Shown: positions 10,771 to 24,005, numbered from the stretch's first letter. The stretch: DNA of 64,000 nt from Proales similis (GCA_019059635.1 JAGVRJ010000002.1:2170001-2234000); one strand, 5' to 3'. Translations and numbers: made by a program. The notes: generated by a model not told the origin, from the letters alone.

Positions 10771-11077
10771 TTTCTCTGCTTGATAATTGAACAGGTGAAA
10801 TACGCATTAAAGCCTAATCTTATTGAGCCCGCTTTCTTCTCTAAGGCGAAAGAACAACCATGACCACTAAACTTGTTCAGGCGAATGCAAATAAAATTTT
10901 GTTTTCCGAATTCAATCTAGCAAATAAATCGACCTTGTGAGAATATGAGAATTGAGAGGCTTTCAAGCACACAACGTTTCTTAGATAACTTGTCTATTGG
11001 TCAATGAAATTTGTCCCATTTCTTAATTTTATTTAAAGAAGCAGACAAGCAGTTTTCCTCGTAGTGTTCGTATTGTT
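10771..11077. other. Spacer between peptidase copies A and B
   Basis: About 307 bp holding the promoter of copy A and the 3' flank of copy B, both on the minus strand. I see nothing else in it. Confidence 0.6.
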
Positions 11078-14021
11078 CTAAAAACTATAGCGTCTAAAGT
11101 CGGTAGAGTCTCTTAAAACCGAAGAGGCCGATTGGATAGAGTAAATGACGATCGCAATCTGCCGCTTGATCTCTTCAACTGTCTCCTGACAGTTAGGATT
11201 TTTACGGTAGTTGTAAATGGCATCTCCGATTGAAGGGAAAGCATCGGTGCCGTACAAGTCGAACAAACTTGGCGAATAGATCATATGCCTTGGGTAAAAC
11301 GGGCAAATAAAATAGGCAGAAATGATAATGCAAAACCGAAATTTACAGATATCCCTTGCGTTCGAGGCCGGAAAAGTCAGAGAAGGCGCGCTCCACGTTC
11401 CTGAGCTGATCGTTGAAAAGACGCACTTGGCCGTAGCTGAAACAAAATAAGAATCAAAGGCCATTCTGCGCAAGGATCGCATGTTTCTCACTCTTTGCGA
11501 TCGACGCGGTCAAGACGCTGATGGAACTCGTCGGCCACACGACTGAAGTTGGAAACTGCTGAGCGAAATTTGTCGAGTCCGATTCCGAGCTGCGAGAGCT
11601 GGGATTTGTATTTTCTCTCAAAGTCCTCGAACTCGGCCTCGATTTCTGACGCGTAGCTTCGCGCGTTGAGAGGCAGCACAAGCTGGTCGGACATTCGACG
11701 AAGCAGCTCGCAGGTGATGATGCCGATCATGCGAAACGCCTTTTCGAGTTCATGCAGCTTTAATTTCAAGCCTTGAATGTCTGGCTGAGAAACTATAAAT
11801 GCGAACCTTAAACTCCGGATCCAGATAGCGCTGGACGAGGTTGAAAGTCTCATATGATGAGTGATATGTAGGATAGCTAGTCTCTCCCAAGCCGGCATAA
11901 AAAGGATTACTCTTGGAAGAGTGGATGTAAGCAACACAGTTCTTAATAAGCCAGTGAATAAAAATTACTTTTTCTCTGACAAAATAATGGTCCATTGCAG
12001 GAACGCCGACGTATTGAACGAATGGCATGTAATCGCTTCCTGACCCGAGCGACGTGCTTATCCTTTGTGAGAAGCAGCCTTGACACTTGGTTTATGAATT
12101 AATATCAGAGTGGTTGTTTACTTAGGAACATTCTGTCGTCCATCGTTTCGGGTCCATCTATCAAGCACAGTCTCTCCGTCGTCAAATTTTATATCTCGGG
12201 TAACATCCACAATGAAATCGAACAACAGTGGCGAAGAAACGGCTTTGTATGAGAAGTTTCCTTTGTCGATGGTGTCCATATTTAAATACATGACTGCGTT
12301 GTTGCTAAGTTTCTTTCGGAATTCCTTTTTTTAAACGATTTTCACTTAACAATCGATTAGGAAATCGTAGGTTCTATCTCTACCTCGACCCATTCGATAG
12401 ATCCAATGAGGCCGTATTCTTCAACATCCCAGCTGCAGAACATTATTGATCGCTTGGGTTTCCATTCGCCTTTCTTTTTCATGGCGGCCAGGGTGCGTGA
12501 AACCTCGAGCATGACTGAGGTGCCCGACGTCGGGTCAAGGGCTCCAAATGACCACGCATCTCGGTGGTTGCCCAAAATGATGTACCTATCTGTGAACAAG
12601 ACCTTGGCTCAAACTTATTCAGAAGATTTAAGGAGACCAATAGGCACCTGGTTCAATCGACCCTTCGATTACTCCGATGACGTTGTATCCCTTCTCTACT
12701 CGTCGCTGGTTGTACACGTTCAGCTTCAGGCGCCTTTGTTATTGGCCCTTCTCAGTTGAGATCGAAGTAAGCCAGTCGAAACTCGTCAAACCTTGCTCCT
12801 TCTAGCTTTCCGCCGTAGGTGTATGTGACGTTGAAAAGACCTTTCCAGTCGTCGGCTACTTGGTTCTGGTTGACCTGCATTAGTTTGAAAATGTCGTATG
12901 CCACCGAATAGCCGACGACCTGGGCCGGGATGGTGGGCAAGCTATTCAGCTCATCCTCTCTAAGCCGGTATGCGTAGTCTTTGTTTGGCAACTCGAATTA
13001 AGCCCCTTCATTTTGGCTGTGAAAGAGTCAGTCTCACCTGTTGAAGGATAATTGGGTGTCATGGCATCACCATCTCCACTTCTTACCGATCCCCGCTGAA
13101 CCCCTTCACCAGGCAAGAATTCTCCTCTCGGGTAAATGTTATTTTTGGCAACCTCAGGTGCAACCGAGAGCGGGTCGCTGTACAAGAGGACTCCTATGGC
13201 GCCGTATTTCTCCGCCATTTCGACCTTGTTGCCGCGGAATATCTGACCATACCGGGCAATGACCAGTTTGCCCTTCACATCAATGCCTCTGCTCAGCAGC
13301 TCTTCGAAATCCTCTTCGCGACCGTAGTTTACGTAAAAGATCTCATCCTGAGCCATTCCTGGTTATTCACTCTTTTTCCTGCTCATGGCGATAGTCACTT
13401 ACCGACTCGACATTTCCGGCCGGCGCGTAGGCCAGAAACGGTTTGGGAATGCCGGTGTAGTCGAGGTCGTTGTCAAACGTCGGCTCTATTATTTCATAAG
13501 TTGTCTCCACTTGGCTGTCTGAGCCCAGCAGCTGCACACTTAATTTTCAAAGCTCGTGAGACAGGCAACGACCGACTTGGGCCAGCTTTATTTACTTGTT
13601 GTAGAGGTCCTTGTCCGGAAAGCTGAGAAAGACGTCATAGTCGATCATCTGGACGTCATCTAGACCCTGATCTCTCCATTGATCGAATACGTAGTCTGCA
13701 GACAGCTTTCCACCCGGGGTACCGCCCATGTGCGGAATGCTCGTCAGGTATCTGTTTTTTACAATTTCAATCGCTGGAGAGTATGTTATGGAGGCAGAGA
13801 TAAAGACATTACTTGAGATGGCTTCTGATATTCTCCTCCACTATGTTCTGATTGATCAGCTCGATCCCTTTTTTGTTGTCAAATTCCGAAATGAGCGCTT
13901 CATATTTTGGGCTCGGCTTTGACCTTGGGGCGGTGAAATATCCAATCGCGAATCCTATTCCGATGGCCAGAGCCACAGCTACGATCGCGAGCAGAAAGCT
14001 GATCACTTTACCGCTTGCCAT
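11078..14021 (-). CDS. NAALADase-like M28 peptidase, copy B
   Basis: Second tandem M28B ectopeptidase, with the same multi-exon plan as copy [21 protein letters not shown] begins a signal anchor at 14021. [20 protein letters not shown] marks the protease-associated domain. Zinc ligands visible are His in GNHRDAW (about 12560), Asp in ALDPTSG, Glu-Glu in WDVEEYG, Asp in YLNMD (about 12280) and His in [11 protein letters not shown] (about 11855). The segment before it reads [19 protein letters not shown], like NAALADL1-type enzymes. At the position of the GCPII Lys-Tyr glutamate sensor it has [10 protein letters not shown], so Tyr is kept and Lys is lost. The protein ends RRYSF. It is probably an active membrane aminopeptidase or dipeptidase of altered specificity. 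Intron boundaries are approximate. Confidence 0.87.
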
Positions 14022-14535
14022 TTTTTTTCTGGTGACTTTTTTGTTTCTTTTCTCTACTGAATCGCTTTATGACCTTCCAACAGTTTTTGATCATTTATGT
14101 ATTAATTTATTTGTTTCTTTTAGTCATTTACGTTTTTCCTATTCTTTTCCTATCTTATCAGTTTGTTTATCAAACTAAAGAATTGTTTTATTTGATTCAA
14201 TATTTTAGGATACAAAACAAGACATATTTTTTCTTTATCTTGTCTACATTACCTTAAATAAATTGATTAAATGATAAAGACGCTTTTCTTACTTCTATTT
14301 GCTATGAAAAGGCAAATTTATTTTCGCAATAGGCATCTTGATACACCAGTCTTAAAACGCAATGTGTTTTGAGTTCGTATTTGGTCTTTAGATTTTTTCA
14401 AAAGCTTTATTTGTTCTCAGCGCAATTTCCTTTGAGTTCAATCCAACTCTTTTGACTTTATAGAGTTGCCTGAAAAAGGCTTGAATGATTTAGAAAAGCA
14501 CTGTTTTTATACACCTTTGATTAGTTTATTTTTGG
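14022..14535. other. A/T-rich spacer between peptidase copies B and C
   Basis: About 510 bp, strongly T-rich on the plus strand, holding the promoter of copy B and the 3' flank of copy C. The short frames here are low-complexity and not supported. Confidence 0.6.
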
Positions 14536-17313
14536 CTATTTTAAGAATCTGTGGAAATCGATAGGATCCTTTAAAACATGAATGGCTGAATGCAGAGCGT
14601 GTATCGCCACGCAGACCTGGCTCCATATTTCATCGATCGCTTCTTCGTTTTTCTCTTTCAATGCTTTTTGAATAGCGAATCTTATACCCGGAAAAGCGAT
14701 TCCGCTCGAATAGATTACGTGCCTTTTGGTTTAATTGACAATTCTGTCAAATTTTTAGTTTTGTAAAAAAATATCGCTTGTCTTACGAATTTCGGTTCCT
14801 GGCGTTGGCCAAGTCCTGGAAGGAACGCTCGAGTTGGATAAGCTGATCATTGTGCATTCGAACCTCCAAACTTGAGAAAAAAAATTCGATTTTGTAGGAT
14901 TAAGATGTCAGTGGCCAGCCTACTCATCTAAAAGATCGACTTGTTGAAGGCCTTTTTCAAATTGGCTGGCGACCAAGCTGAAGTTTCTGATCGCCATTTC
15001 TAAGCTCTCGAGTCGAATTTGGTAACGCGCTAACTCGACAGCATAGTCGGCCGCTAGTTTGTCAAAGTCGTGCATTAACTCAGAGGCGTATGCCTTTGGA
15101 CTGAATGGAATTAGATTTGAGTCGGATAGCCGCCGCAAGAGTTCGAGCGAAATGTGCGCCATCGCTTCGAATGCCTTCAGAGGGTTAAAGACTGATGTCT
15201 AGCTGAGAGAAATTCGGTTTGCTTACTTTGAATTGAGGATCAACTAAACGATTGATGAGATCAAACGTTTCGTAGGCCGTATGATACAGTGGATAGAATC
15301 TGAGATACTTGAACTTTGGATCGTGCTGTAAATTGAATCCCAAACTTGGATCATATCAGTTCAAAATTAGACAATCATGGCAATTAGATTACATAGTCGT
15401 AGACGAAAGCGTGATCCATTGAAGTGACCGACAAGATTTGAGAAAAGCCGAAAAAGTCACTCCCCGAGCCGGCCATTCTCATCAGGCTTGATTTAAATGT
15501 TTTTAATTGCTCAAGTGCATATTGGAGCGGAAAGGTTTCTACTTTGGTCTACTATCAGCCTGGGGATCGTTGTTAACCCATCGATCGAACACACTCTCCG
15601 AAGGAGTGAATTGAACATTTCTCGTTATGTCGAATATCAAATCTCGAAGCAAAGGCGACGCTAGAGCTTCGTATGAAAAATTGCCTTAAATTGTTGATTT
15701 CTATTGTTAACCAAACGGGATTATTTTTATCAAATCCACTTTACTGCAGACCACGCTGTCCATGTTTATGTAGGCGACGGTGTTGGCGGCAAGCTTTTTC
15801 TGGTATTCTTCGATCCACTCGACCGATCCGATCAGGTTGTACTCCTCAGCGTCCCAACTGGCGAATATTATGCTTCGACGAGGTCGCCATTTGTGCTCGT
15901 TCATCGCCGCCGTTATCACGCTTGTGAGTTCAAGAAGCAAACTGGTTCCGCTTGACGGATCGATGGCGCCAAGAGTCCATGCGTCTCTGTGGTTGCCAGC
16001 TATCACGTAGCGGTCTTTGCAAATGACATCATTGGATTGATTTCGGCTATTTCTCGCAGGTTTCTTTACTGCTAACTCACCTGGTTCGACAGCTCCTTTG
16101 ATAACACCGATCACATTGAAGATCTTTTCGACCTTTCGTCTGCTTCTCACGTTCAAAACCACTTTGCTTTAATCGTATTCATTCAAGTAAAAGTCAAGTT
16201 GAGAAGATTCCGGGCTGGCTAGCTTACGTTTGATCGACTAAGTCGCCACCAAAAGTGTATGTCAGATTGAAGAGGCCTGACCAAGCGAAGGGAGCTGGCT
16301 TGTGCTGTTGAATAAGCTCAAATAGACGATAGGCCAAATCATATCCAATGACCATGGCTGGAACAGGCGGAGCGTCGAAATCTTTGGCCCGGTGGGCGAA
16401 CTCGTTTGACGGGTAGTTTGGCGTGAGGGGGTCGCCAGCCGTCGTGGTCAAAGAGCCTCTCTGCTTTCCTGACGGTGGAAGGAATATGCCCTTCGGATAG
16501 GTCTCGGTAGGTATCGTTGCAGAAGCTAATGGATCGTCAAATATCAAAACTCCGACCGAGCCATATTTGGCGGCCATTGACACTTTCTTGCCGCGAGCGA
16601 CTTTTCCGTAGCGACACATCACCATCGATCCGTTTGCTCTCACGTGATTTTTCAATGCGAGCTCAAAATCTTCTTCCAGACAGTAATTCATATAAGTCAG
16701 CGACTCCTTGACACACAAGTGCTTATGACAATGTGGAGACAAGAATGAAATGAATATTACAGATTCTACGGTGCCGTTGGGTGAATAGGCTAAGAACGGC
16801 TTTATAACTCCGTTGTCTAGTTCGCCTTTAATCTCGTGTCGCTCCACATCAGCACCGTTATGCAATTCAACACTTGAGGGTTTCATTCAAGTTGGCTAAT
16901 CTCAATTTTCCATGCGCTTGAAGTACCTGTTGTAGATGTGCTCGTCGGGATAATCGAGCAGAACATCATAGTCGATGAGTTCAACGCTGTCAAGTCCTTG
17001 TTCAGACCAGCGCTTGGCAATATACTCTGCCAGTTGTTTACTTCCATCAGTGCCGGCCAAATGCGGCTTTTGAGTCAGAAATCTTGGAGATTTTTCAAAA
17101 TTGATTCCAATCAAATTGGAAGTGGAAAATTTCATACTTGAGTGTTTCTCGCATCCTCTCTTTGTTGACGTTCTGTCTGAGAAAGTCGGCCAGCTCAGGC
17201 TTCTCGCGCGTCATTCCTCTTCTCCATTTCAGTCCCGATAAACGTCCAAGGACGAACGCAATAATAAAGCCAATCGCAATGGCCACACTCAACATTGCAA
17301 ACTTTCGATTCAT
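14536..17313 (-). CDS. NAALADase-like M28 peptidase, copy C
   Basis: Third tandem M28B ectopeptidase. The ATG at 17313 (MNRKFAMLSVAIAIGF) begins the signal anchor; an upstream in-frame extension has no ATG. Zinc ligands are kept: His in GNHRDAW (about 15995), Asp in AIDPSSG, Glu-Glu in WDAEEYN, Asp in YINMD, and His in YPLYHTAYETF (about 15280). The protease-associated segment has ARGKK where copies A and B have FRGNK, so the Phe lining the glutamate pocket is lost. The C-terminal exon goes directly from RHVIYSS to GIAFPGIR, deleting the loop that holds the GCPII Lys-Tyr sensor. This copy is therefore the most divergent in the substrate pocket while keeping the catalytic metals. It is likely an active peptidase with different specificity. 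Confidence 0.85.
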
Positions 17314-17781
17314 CTTTACAATCTGCTGCAACCTGCGTCAATTAAAGAATTAGCCGAAGCTGGTCCAAAGCAAAGTGAGTAATTGAGCTATGGGAATAAA
17401 TGAACGATAGACTAGCCCAAGTCAATCCATTAAGGCAAAATCAACGCAACGGCAATCTAATGTTTGGTTTTTTAGGACTCGATTATGTTCAGTTAACCTT
17501 ACGAGAGGAATGTGTGCTCTGGCCATGAAATTAGCTCTGCTTGAAGGAGAAAAGGGCCGGCGAAGAAATGAAATCCAACTCATGCGCACATGCATACAAT
17601 CATGTTTGCTTATCGCACTGGCCAAATACCAACCGAACCGGGTAGGAGCCAGTTCTGAACATTTCAACTCGCAATTCACTTTGGCCTTTATTTCCGCACT
17701 TTCCAACCCCAAGCTAGAACGAGATTGCCAAAGGTTCCTGCAAAGATTTTATTCAACAACAATTAGCCCGTTTGATCTATT
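17314..17781. other. Spacer between peptidase C and PARP4
   Basis: About 470 bp with the promoter of peptidase copy C and the 3' flank of the PARP4 gene. Open frames of 90-96 codons exist on both strands, but I recognise no family and no splice context, so I do not call a gene. Confidence 0.5.
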
Positions 17782-20700
17782 CTAAATTGAAGTGTCAAGT
17801 AGCAAAGAAGCCAGCGATTTCCAATCTCGAGCAATTTCAAGATTGAAACAAACCAGCGCATATTGCTGTTCTATTTTTGTCGCGGTTTCCATTAAACGTG
17901 TCAGTCTCTCACTCATCGTATAGATTTGATTGGATTTGCTGGAATACTTGCGATGAATGAGAATGGCCACGTAGAGAAGGAAGAGTTTTAAGATTTCATC
18001 GGCCACCAACACTCCCATGGACTTTAGGCCGCTTCTTATTAAATACTCTTCAATCGGTGAAGTGTTGAATAAAAACGCTCCAAACAGAGTTTTATAAGCG
18101 CTCAGCGACCCCTTAAATCAGCGAAATTGTTCAGATTCTGCTATGATGAGACTTTAAAGCATTGGCTTATTTTACCTGGCTTTGTACAATTCTGTCCAAG
18201 TTCTCACTGAATTGCTCAAATTGGTCCTGGTCAGTAAGCGCAGAGGCAACATGTCCGATAAAATTCTTCAAGTCTTTTACCGACTCAATGTTTCTATTAA
18301 TTGGCTCTATTCCAACAGAAGAGCCAATAGCTTGGGGTTCAAAATCGTCGTTTACACAATCAGGAAGAATTTTTGATTGAGCCGAAAATCCGTGATATTT
18401 GACCTTCTTTCGGGACAAGGAGGGCGTAGGAGACTGGCGAGGGGCCGCACAAAATGAGCGCATATCATCCGTAGATCGCGATGCAGTTTGTTCAGGCCGA
18501 GACATGGCAAAATATTTGAAAGGCGACAAGGAAGCCGACTGAATGCTTCCCTTAGAACTGCTTTCAAATGCAAAGCCGCCACCACTACTACCAAAAAAGT
18601 TAGCGCTGCCAGTTTCGGCTTCTCTCGTTCTAGCTCGTTCTGTTGATCTCGATCGGGCCATGCCAGGTGCTTCAATTTGAAATGATTCTGGTTCATCTGT
18701 CATTTCATCTTCACAATAGTCAAAAGGCCGTCCATAATCTTCTATTGAGCATCCCATCTCCTCGTCTTCACTGTCTGTCTCGTTGCTTTTCTTTCCCTTA
18801 ATTAGAATAAAAAGCATTATTCTTTTGTTTCAACCTTAAGCATTACAAAAAAGTCTTTCAAATAGTTTACAAGTGAGACAAATGGCTTGGCCGCGCTTGG
18901 CTTATTCAAAACCTGACTCTCCTTTTGAATTTGGCCAGAATTTCTCGTCACGCTCGGCCTCTTGAAAAATCGAAAATTAAGAAGATCCATGCTATTTAAA
19001 GAGAGCTTGAGTTGATTACCGGTAAAAATGCTTTATCTTTCTTCTTTGCCTCTGCTCTTTCACTGTCAAACTTTGCCAAGTGGAGAGTTGACAGGACGCT
19101 TTGCCTTTTAACTGACTTCAATTCGAGCTTCTCTTGTTGCTGTTTCATCTCGATTGGCTCTGGGCGAGTAAATTCAGCCTAAAAGATCGCTTAAATAATT
19201 GCTCATTAGGTGAAGAGTTTTAATTATATTTACGAGATCTTCGTCGCATTCAAGTTCTTCCAGCTCGCGTGAATCGCTCTCCGATAAACATTCATCGTCA
19301 TTCCAGCCAGTTCCTTCGGTCTCAATTTGGGGAAAGCTCTTGGGTTTCAGGTCGAAATGAGAAGCTATTCGAATGCTTGAACATGAAGGCGCTGCATCAA
19401 AACAAGGCGCCGGTGGCGGAGGTGCTTCAATGCAGCAAGATTGAGCCAAAGCCATCTGTGGCTCAGGCCCGCCTCTCAAGCGAAGAACAAGGTGGGCCGT
19501 TGTTTCATTTTGAATGTCATATTCGTGCAGACAGGCAGAATCATCTAGCATTTTTCCGCTTATAATTAGGCGTTGTTGATCAACTGGGATCCCCTCCTTT
19601 TCTTCCAATTGCCGCTTGAGGTCTAAAACCGAGTCAAAGCTGTGCACATAAAGTGAAATCGTCTTTCCAGTGAGAGTTTTGACATTCAAAGCAACCGATC
19701 GGCTGATCGACTCCAGCTCTTCTTTAATTTGTCTCATTCGATTGTAAGCATCAAAATTGGCCAAAACTTCGTCCGCACGTTCCTCAGCTTGTTTCAATGA
19801 GTATCGTAAAATGCCGGCAGCGTCCGTGGCGTTTCTCCGCTCTATAAGCCAATTGGCCAAGAACTGGGCCAGTTGAAGCGAACAGTCGATGTCAATTTCA
19901 TTTTCGAACTGTCTCTTCTTGTCAAACAAGTAATGGACCAAACTGAGACGCTGATCGCTAGGCACTCGGTCAGTCTCGAGCTGTGAAAGCAACTCTTTGA
20001 GGATCGACGATTTAGTCTCCGAGCTCTCTTGCCTCGTCAAGTCGTCGTCTGTTTGCTCATAATCCATATAGGACAAGAAATCTACCGACTTGGCGTCATC
20101 GTCCGACGCCAAGAGCTCCAGAGCCGTGCGCTGTTTTTCAAGGCCCATGCGCAGAGTTTCGTTTGCCTCGCGGTCTTCAACCGCAATGAAGCTCGTGTGC
20201 TCGCTGGTAATGTTGAACTTTTTACTGAGCGCGATTATCTGCGATTTGAGCTCATCTCTACGCCGCTGGTCTTGGGCGCTGTTTTCTTCCGCAAGAATTC
20301 CATACTGCCAGTCGTCAATGAGCGCTTTGGCCGTCAGCTTGTGAATCAAATCGCCCCGAGTAATGCAAAGCTCTGGACAATAGACAACTGTGCTCATTTC
20401 GCTGCCGCTCGCGTTTGCTTTCAGCACGGCCTGCTGGCAGTTATCGATGAATGCATAGAGTACTAGCCGACGTCCGTTGAACAAGGGCGGGCAGCAGGCT
20501 GGCGCTTGTAAGTTTTTCAATTTGTTCAAGTCAGCTGGGCCCATGTTTTGCCATTCAACTTGAATATCACTCACTGCCGCTGGCTGTTTCCCTTTTTCCA
20601 GTATTTCCTCCGCCTGTTCGATCCACTTTTTCTTTTGTCTAGCGCTGAATATATCAAACGTGGCACCGGTTCGTCTGGCGATCATTTTCATCAAATGGTT

Positions 20701-23700
20701 GTTGTTCGATCCGTCTCCAATACTGCATGTGAATATTCGCACGGCGGCGGGCTTTTTCTCGGTTCGACCGGCCTCTAGTGTGCGAATCAATTCGCTTGAT
20801 TTCGAAATGTGGCCGTCCGAAATAAGAATGAAATTGATCTCTTCTGAGTACTCGAGCTGAAAGAATGGACCAACAGCGGCCAAGAGATCTGTCGAGCCTC
20901 TTGCATGATCAGTGTGTTGCCGGAGAAACTCGAGAGCGCTTCGCTGATTGTCAACGCTGTTCAGGAGTGGATATGGAAAAAGCTGCACATGATCTGAGCC
21001 GAACACAATCAAATTGAAGTAGCTCTGGTCGGCAAGTTTTTGTAAAAATATCGAGCAGAGATTGCGCGCGTGCGGCAAAAGTTTGCTCTCTGCCATTGAA
21101 TTGGAGCAGTCGAATAAAAGAATGTAAACGGGCGCGGTGCGTGGTTTGAGCTCAAATTCAGGATAGAACGAGACCATGCAAGCGCGAGACCAGGTTCCAT
21201 CGGCCGGATCTTGGTGATCTTCTATGAGCATGCGAGGCATGTGAACTGTTGCAATGCTGAATGTCAGAATTATCGAGTCTACGTCTGAATGCAGAGCTCG
21301 CTTTAGCTCACACACTGCCTGACAGGCAGTGCGCTTTACTTTCAGCATATGAGTAGGACTGGTGATTCGGCGAATTTCAAACGGCATGAGTATAGAAGCA
21401 GTAAACGAGCTCAGATTTGAGAGCTGGTCGTTTTCCATTTTGTTTATGAATCGACTTGCCAGACTGGACTGGAGCTTTTCTTTTTCTGCTTGAACGGTCT
21501 GCCAGGAAGAGACGGCACTCGGTAGCCGGAACACGATCTCCTCGCCTTGCACGTCGAGCTCAATCAGATAAGTGATTTTGATCACGCATTTACATTTGGG
21601 CGGCAGATTTCCGACATTCACTTTGAACAAATCGCTCGACTCCTGGTCCATCAGATAGGCGCCTTTGCCTTGTTCAATCGCTTCTCTGTATTCTTTGTGC
21701 GCTTTCTCCTTTTCCTTGCAGACTCCCACAATGTGCTTTTCGTTTATGAACGCCTCAAAACCGCAAACTGTGGCCGAATTTGTGAGCGGAAACAAATACT
21801 TTGCCTCAATCGGTCGATCCTCCTTGTTCTCATATTCCTGATAGATCATCACTTGACCGATCAGATCGACAAGCTTGGCACGCACATGAACCGACTTGAG
21901 CGGAATGGATCGATTCCCGCTTCCGACCAGGCCCGAACTTATCGAAGCCTTTGTCTCTTCGGCTGGAGTGAGGTCACTGCAAACCATGTCCTCAATATAA
22001 TTTAATTTATCTTCAATTGCTTCATCGCCAAGATTTGATTGGACCGATGGCGATTTATTCTCTGCTGACAGTTCAACAATGTACCGAATTTTGCTCTGTC
22101 CGGGCTCGTAAACAACGAATTGGTCGTCATTAAATTGGCTCTGCTCATCTTTAAGGCCGTGTACACTGTCGTAGCCATCCGGAGCCGAGGTGAGGTCGAG
22201 CTGATGCTGACGAGTTTCCATGCAGTTGCCCAGGGCCACTTGGCAAATAGCAATTAGTTTGCTGTTTGTCTGACTGCTGCTCGCTGCGTATTTGAGACTT
22301 GTCGACAGATCGGGCGTAAAGTAAATTCCTTGACCGAGTAAGCCAACGTCAGTGCGCTGGAGGCCACTTTTTGATTTGGGTATCATGAGACCCCGCGATA
22401 GAATGCCCACATAATTTCCCACACGGCTGCCGTGAAACAAAAGTCTTTCGTTACCGAGTCTTTTTTGATTGTAACTCATCAGCTCAGAGGGTCTGACAAC
22501 TTCGAACGCATTCAATATGTTGACATCGGCCTGGCTCATTGTTTCGAATATAAGCTCTTGAATCGTCTTAAATCCGTGTTCGTTCGGTTGAATAGATCGG
22601 ATACCAGCTCCAATTGAACGATAGACAGACTGCACTGATGGCCTTATGGCCCAGTTTGTCTCTTCTCCGACCATAATCATGTCTCTGAGCATCTGTATAA
22701 GATCGAAGCGCTCGCTGAGGCAGCGTGCATCGTTTATATACTTTCGGTGTTCAACTTTGAACGGAAGGATAGAGTAAAAGTTGTTGCTAAGATTTTCACT
22801 CTTGCCCGACTCTAGAAGCTCCCTCTGCTTGATCAACACTCCCTCGGCTTTTTCAATCTTAAAAAAAAAGAAAATAATCCCATCAACGTTCTCTAAACTC
22901 AACAAACTGCCCAATTCCACTGACCTGTTCAATGCTGAACATTGAAATGCCTTCGTTTCCAAGTTCGAAAAGTTCGTTCAAGTCTCCTATTGCCTCAAGC
23001 CAGATTTGAGATAAGAAGCCTTTTACTGAGTCGTTGAGCTGGTTGCGTTTGTCATACGGCGAATTGAGGAGAATCTGAAAAAAAAAAAAATGCTTTAAAA
23101 TGCCCAAAGAACAATGCAGCAAAAAAGTAACCTTAAGCAGGGCAGTTGATCCACAGTTGGAATGTGGCAGATCGAAACCGAACTGAAAATACTTCGGGTT
23201 CAGGAACAGCTTCGCTTGTTTTTTGAACAGTTCGTAAAGTATCAAACTACTGGGAACGTATGCATGATTAATTGATCCCTTGTCGGCTTCTTGTTGGTTT
23301 TGACTTGTTTTTTCGATTCTGAGGCGATATCCACCATCCGGAGCCCGGCTGCTGTGGAGCTCCATTATCACTGACTGGTCGCCTTTGATTTCCTTCAAAA
23401 TTGGCAAATAGAACTAAACTTGCAGGATCAAGGACCCTAAAAAGGAAAAAGGCTCTCACATTGAACACAATCCATTTGATGACTTGAAAGCCGTTCCGTT
23501 CGAAGCTTGACCGGTCTAAATCATCGAGCAGTGACACAAACTTGTACTTGGCAAGTTCACTTCCCTTTAGCTGAGCCGCCTGCTCGGCTTTTACGAGCAG
23601 AAGCAATAAGTCTCGGGCTGAAGTGTTGAAAGTGAAGGCTTGCTTACCTTGAGCGGCGATTTTTCCAGTTTTGAAATTCTGTCCAATCGACGGATCTGAT

Positions 23701-24005
23701 AGAGTGTAATCGCTGATATCTCGTATACGCTTGTCGAACATGCAAATGTCATAGACATAGCGAATGCTCAACACAGGAATGCCAAGTTTGAACGCTTTGC
23801 GACATTTCACCGTGTCCACATTTGCTTCGTCGTTCTTTATCAAACAGGACACTTTATTATTGAGAATGAATGAAATTGTCGCTCCGTGCGCATTGATCAG
23901 CTCTATGAGGCATTTCTTCTCCCTGTAAGTGGTCGATATGCTCAAGTCAAGGCAAACCGAGCCACTCTTTAACAAATTCATGTCTGCTCTGCCAGGTTTA
24001 ACCAT
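17782..24005 (-). CDS. PARP4: Vault poly(ADP-ribose) polymerase with embedded ubiquitin-like domain
   Basis: PARP4 (VPARP) is the ADP-ribosyltransferase of vault particles. About eight exons encode roughly 1,900 residues. In order: an N-terminal BRCT domain (about 24005-23690); the PARP helical and catalytic domains ([10 protein letters not shown] at about 22440, [15 protein letters not shown] at about 22320, [11 protein letters not shown] at about 22110); a VIT domain (about 21910-21540); and a VWA domain with MIDAS motif DCSNSM (about 21110) and a later GSTD. A ubiquitin-like domain follows, from VKTLTGK (about 19690) to LRLRGG (19469-19486). Next come a Ser-rich linker and a C-terminal segment (GLKSMGV at about 18020, [15 protein letters not shown] at about 17815) that matches the major-vault-protein-binding end of human PARP4. 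The triad reads His-Tyr-Gln instead of His-Tyr-Glu. The exon links at about 19232, 19020, 18880 and 18174 were read by hand and keep the frame. Confidence 0.92.

Noticed and set aside
17422-17785. Overlapping 91- and 96-codon frames on opposite strands
   Set aside because: Mutual shadows in a spacer, with no homology or splice signals supporting either.
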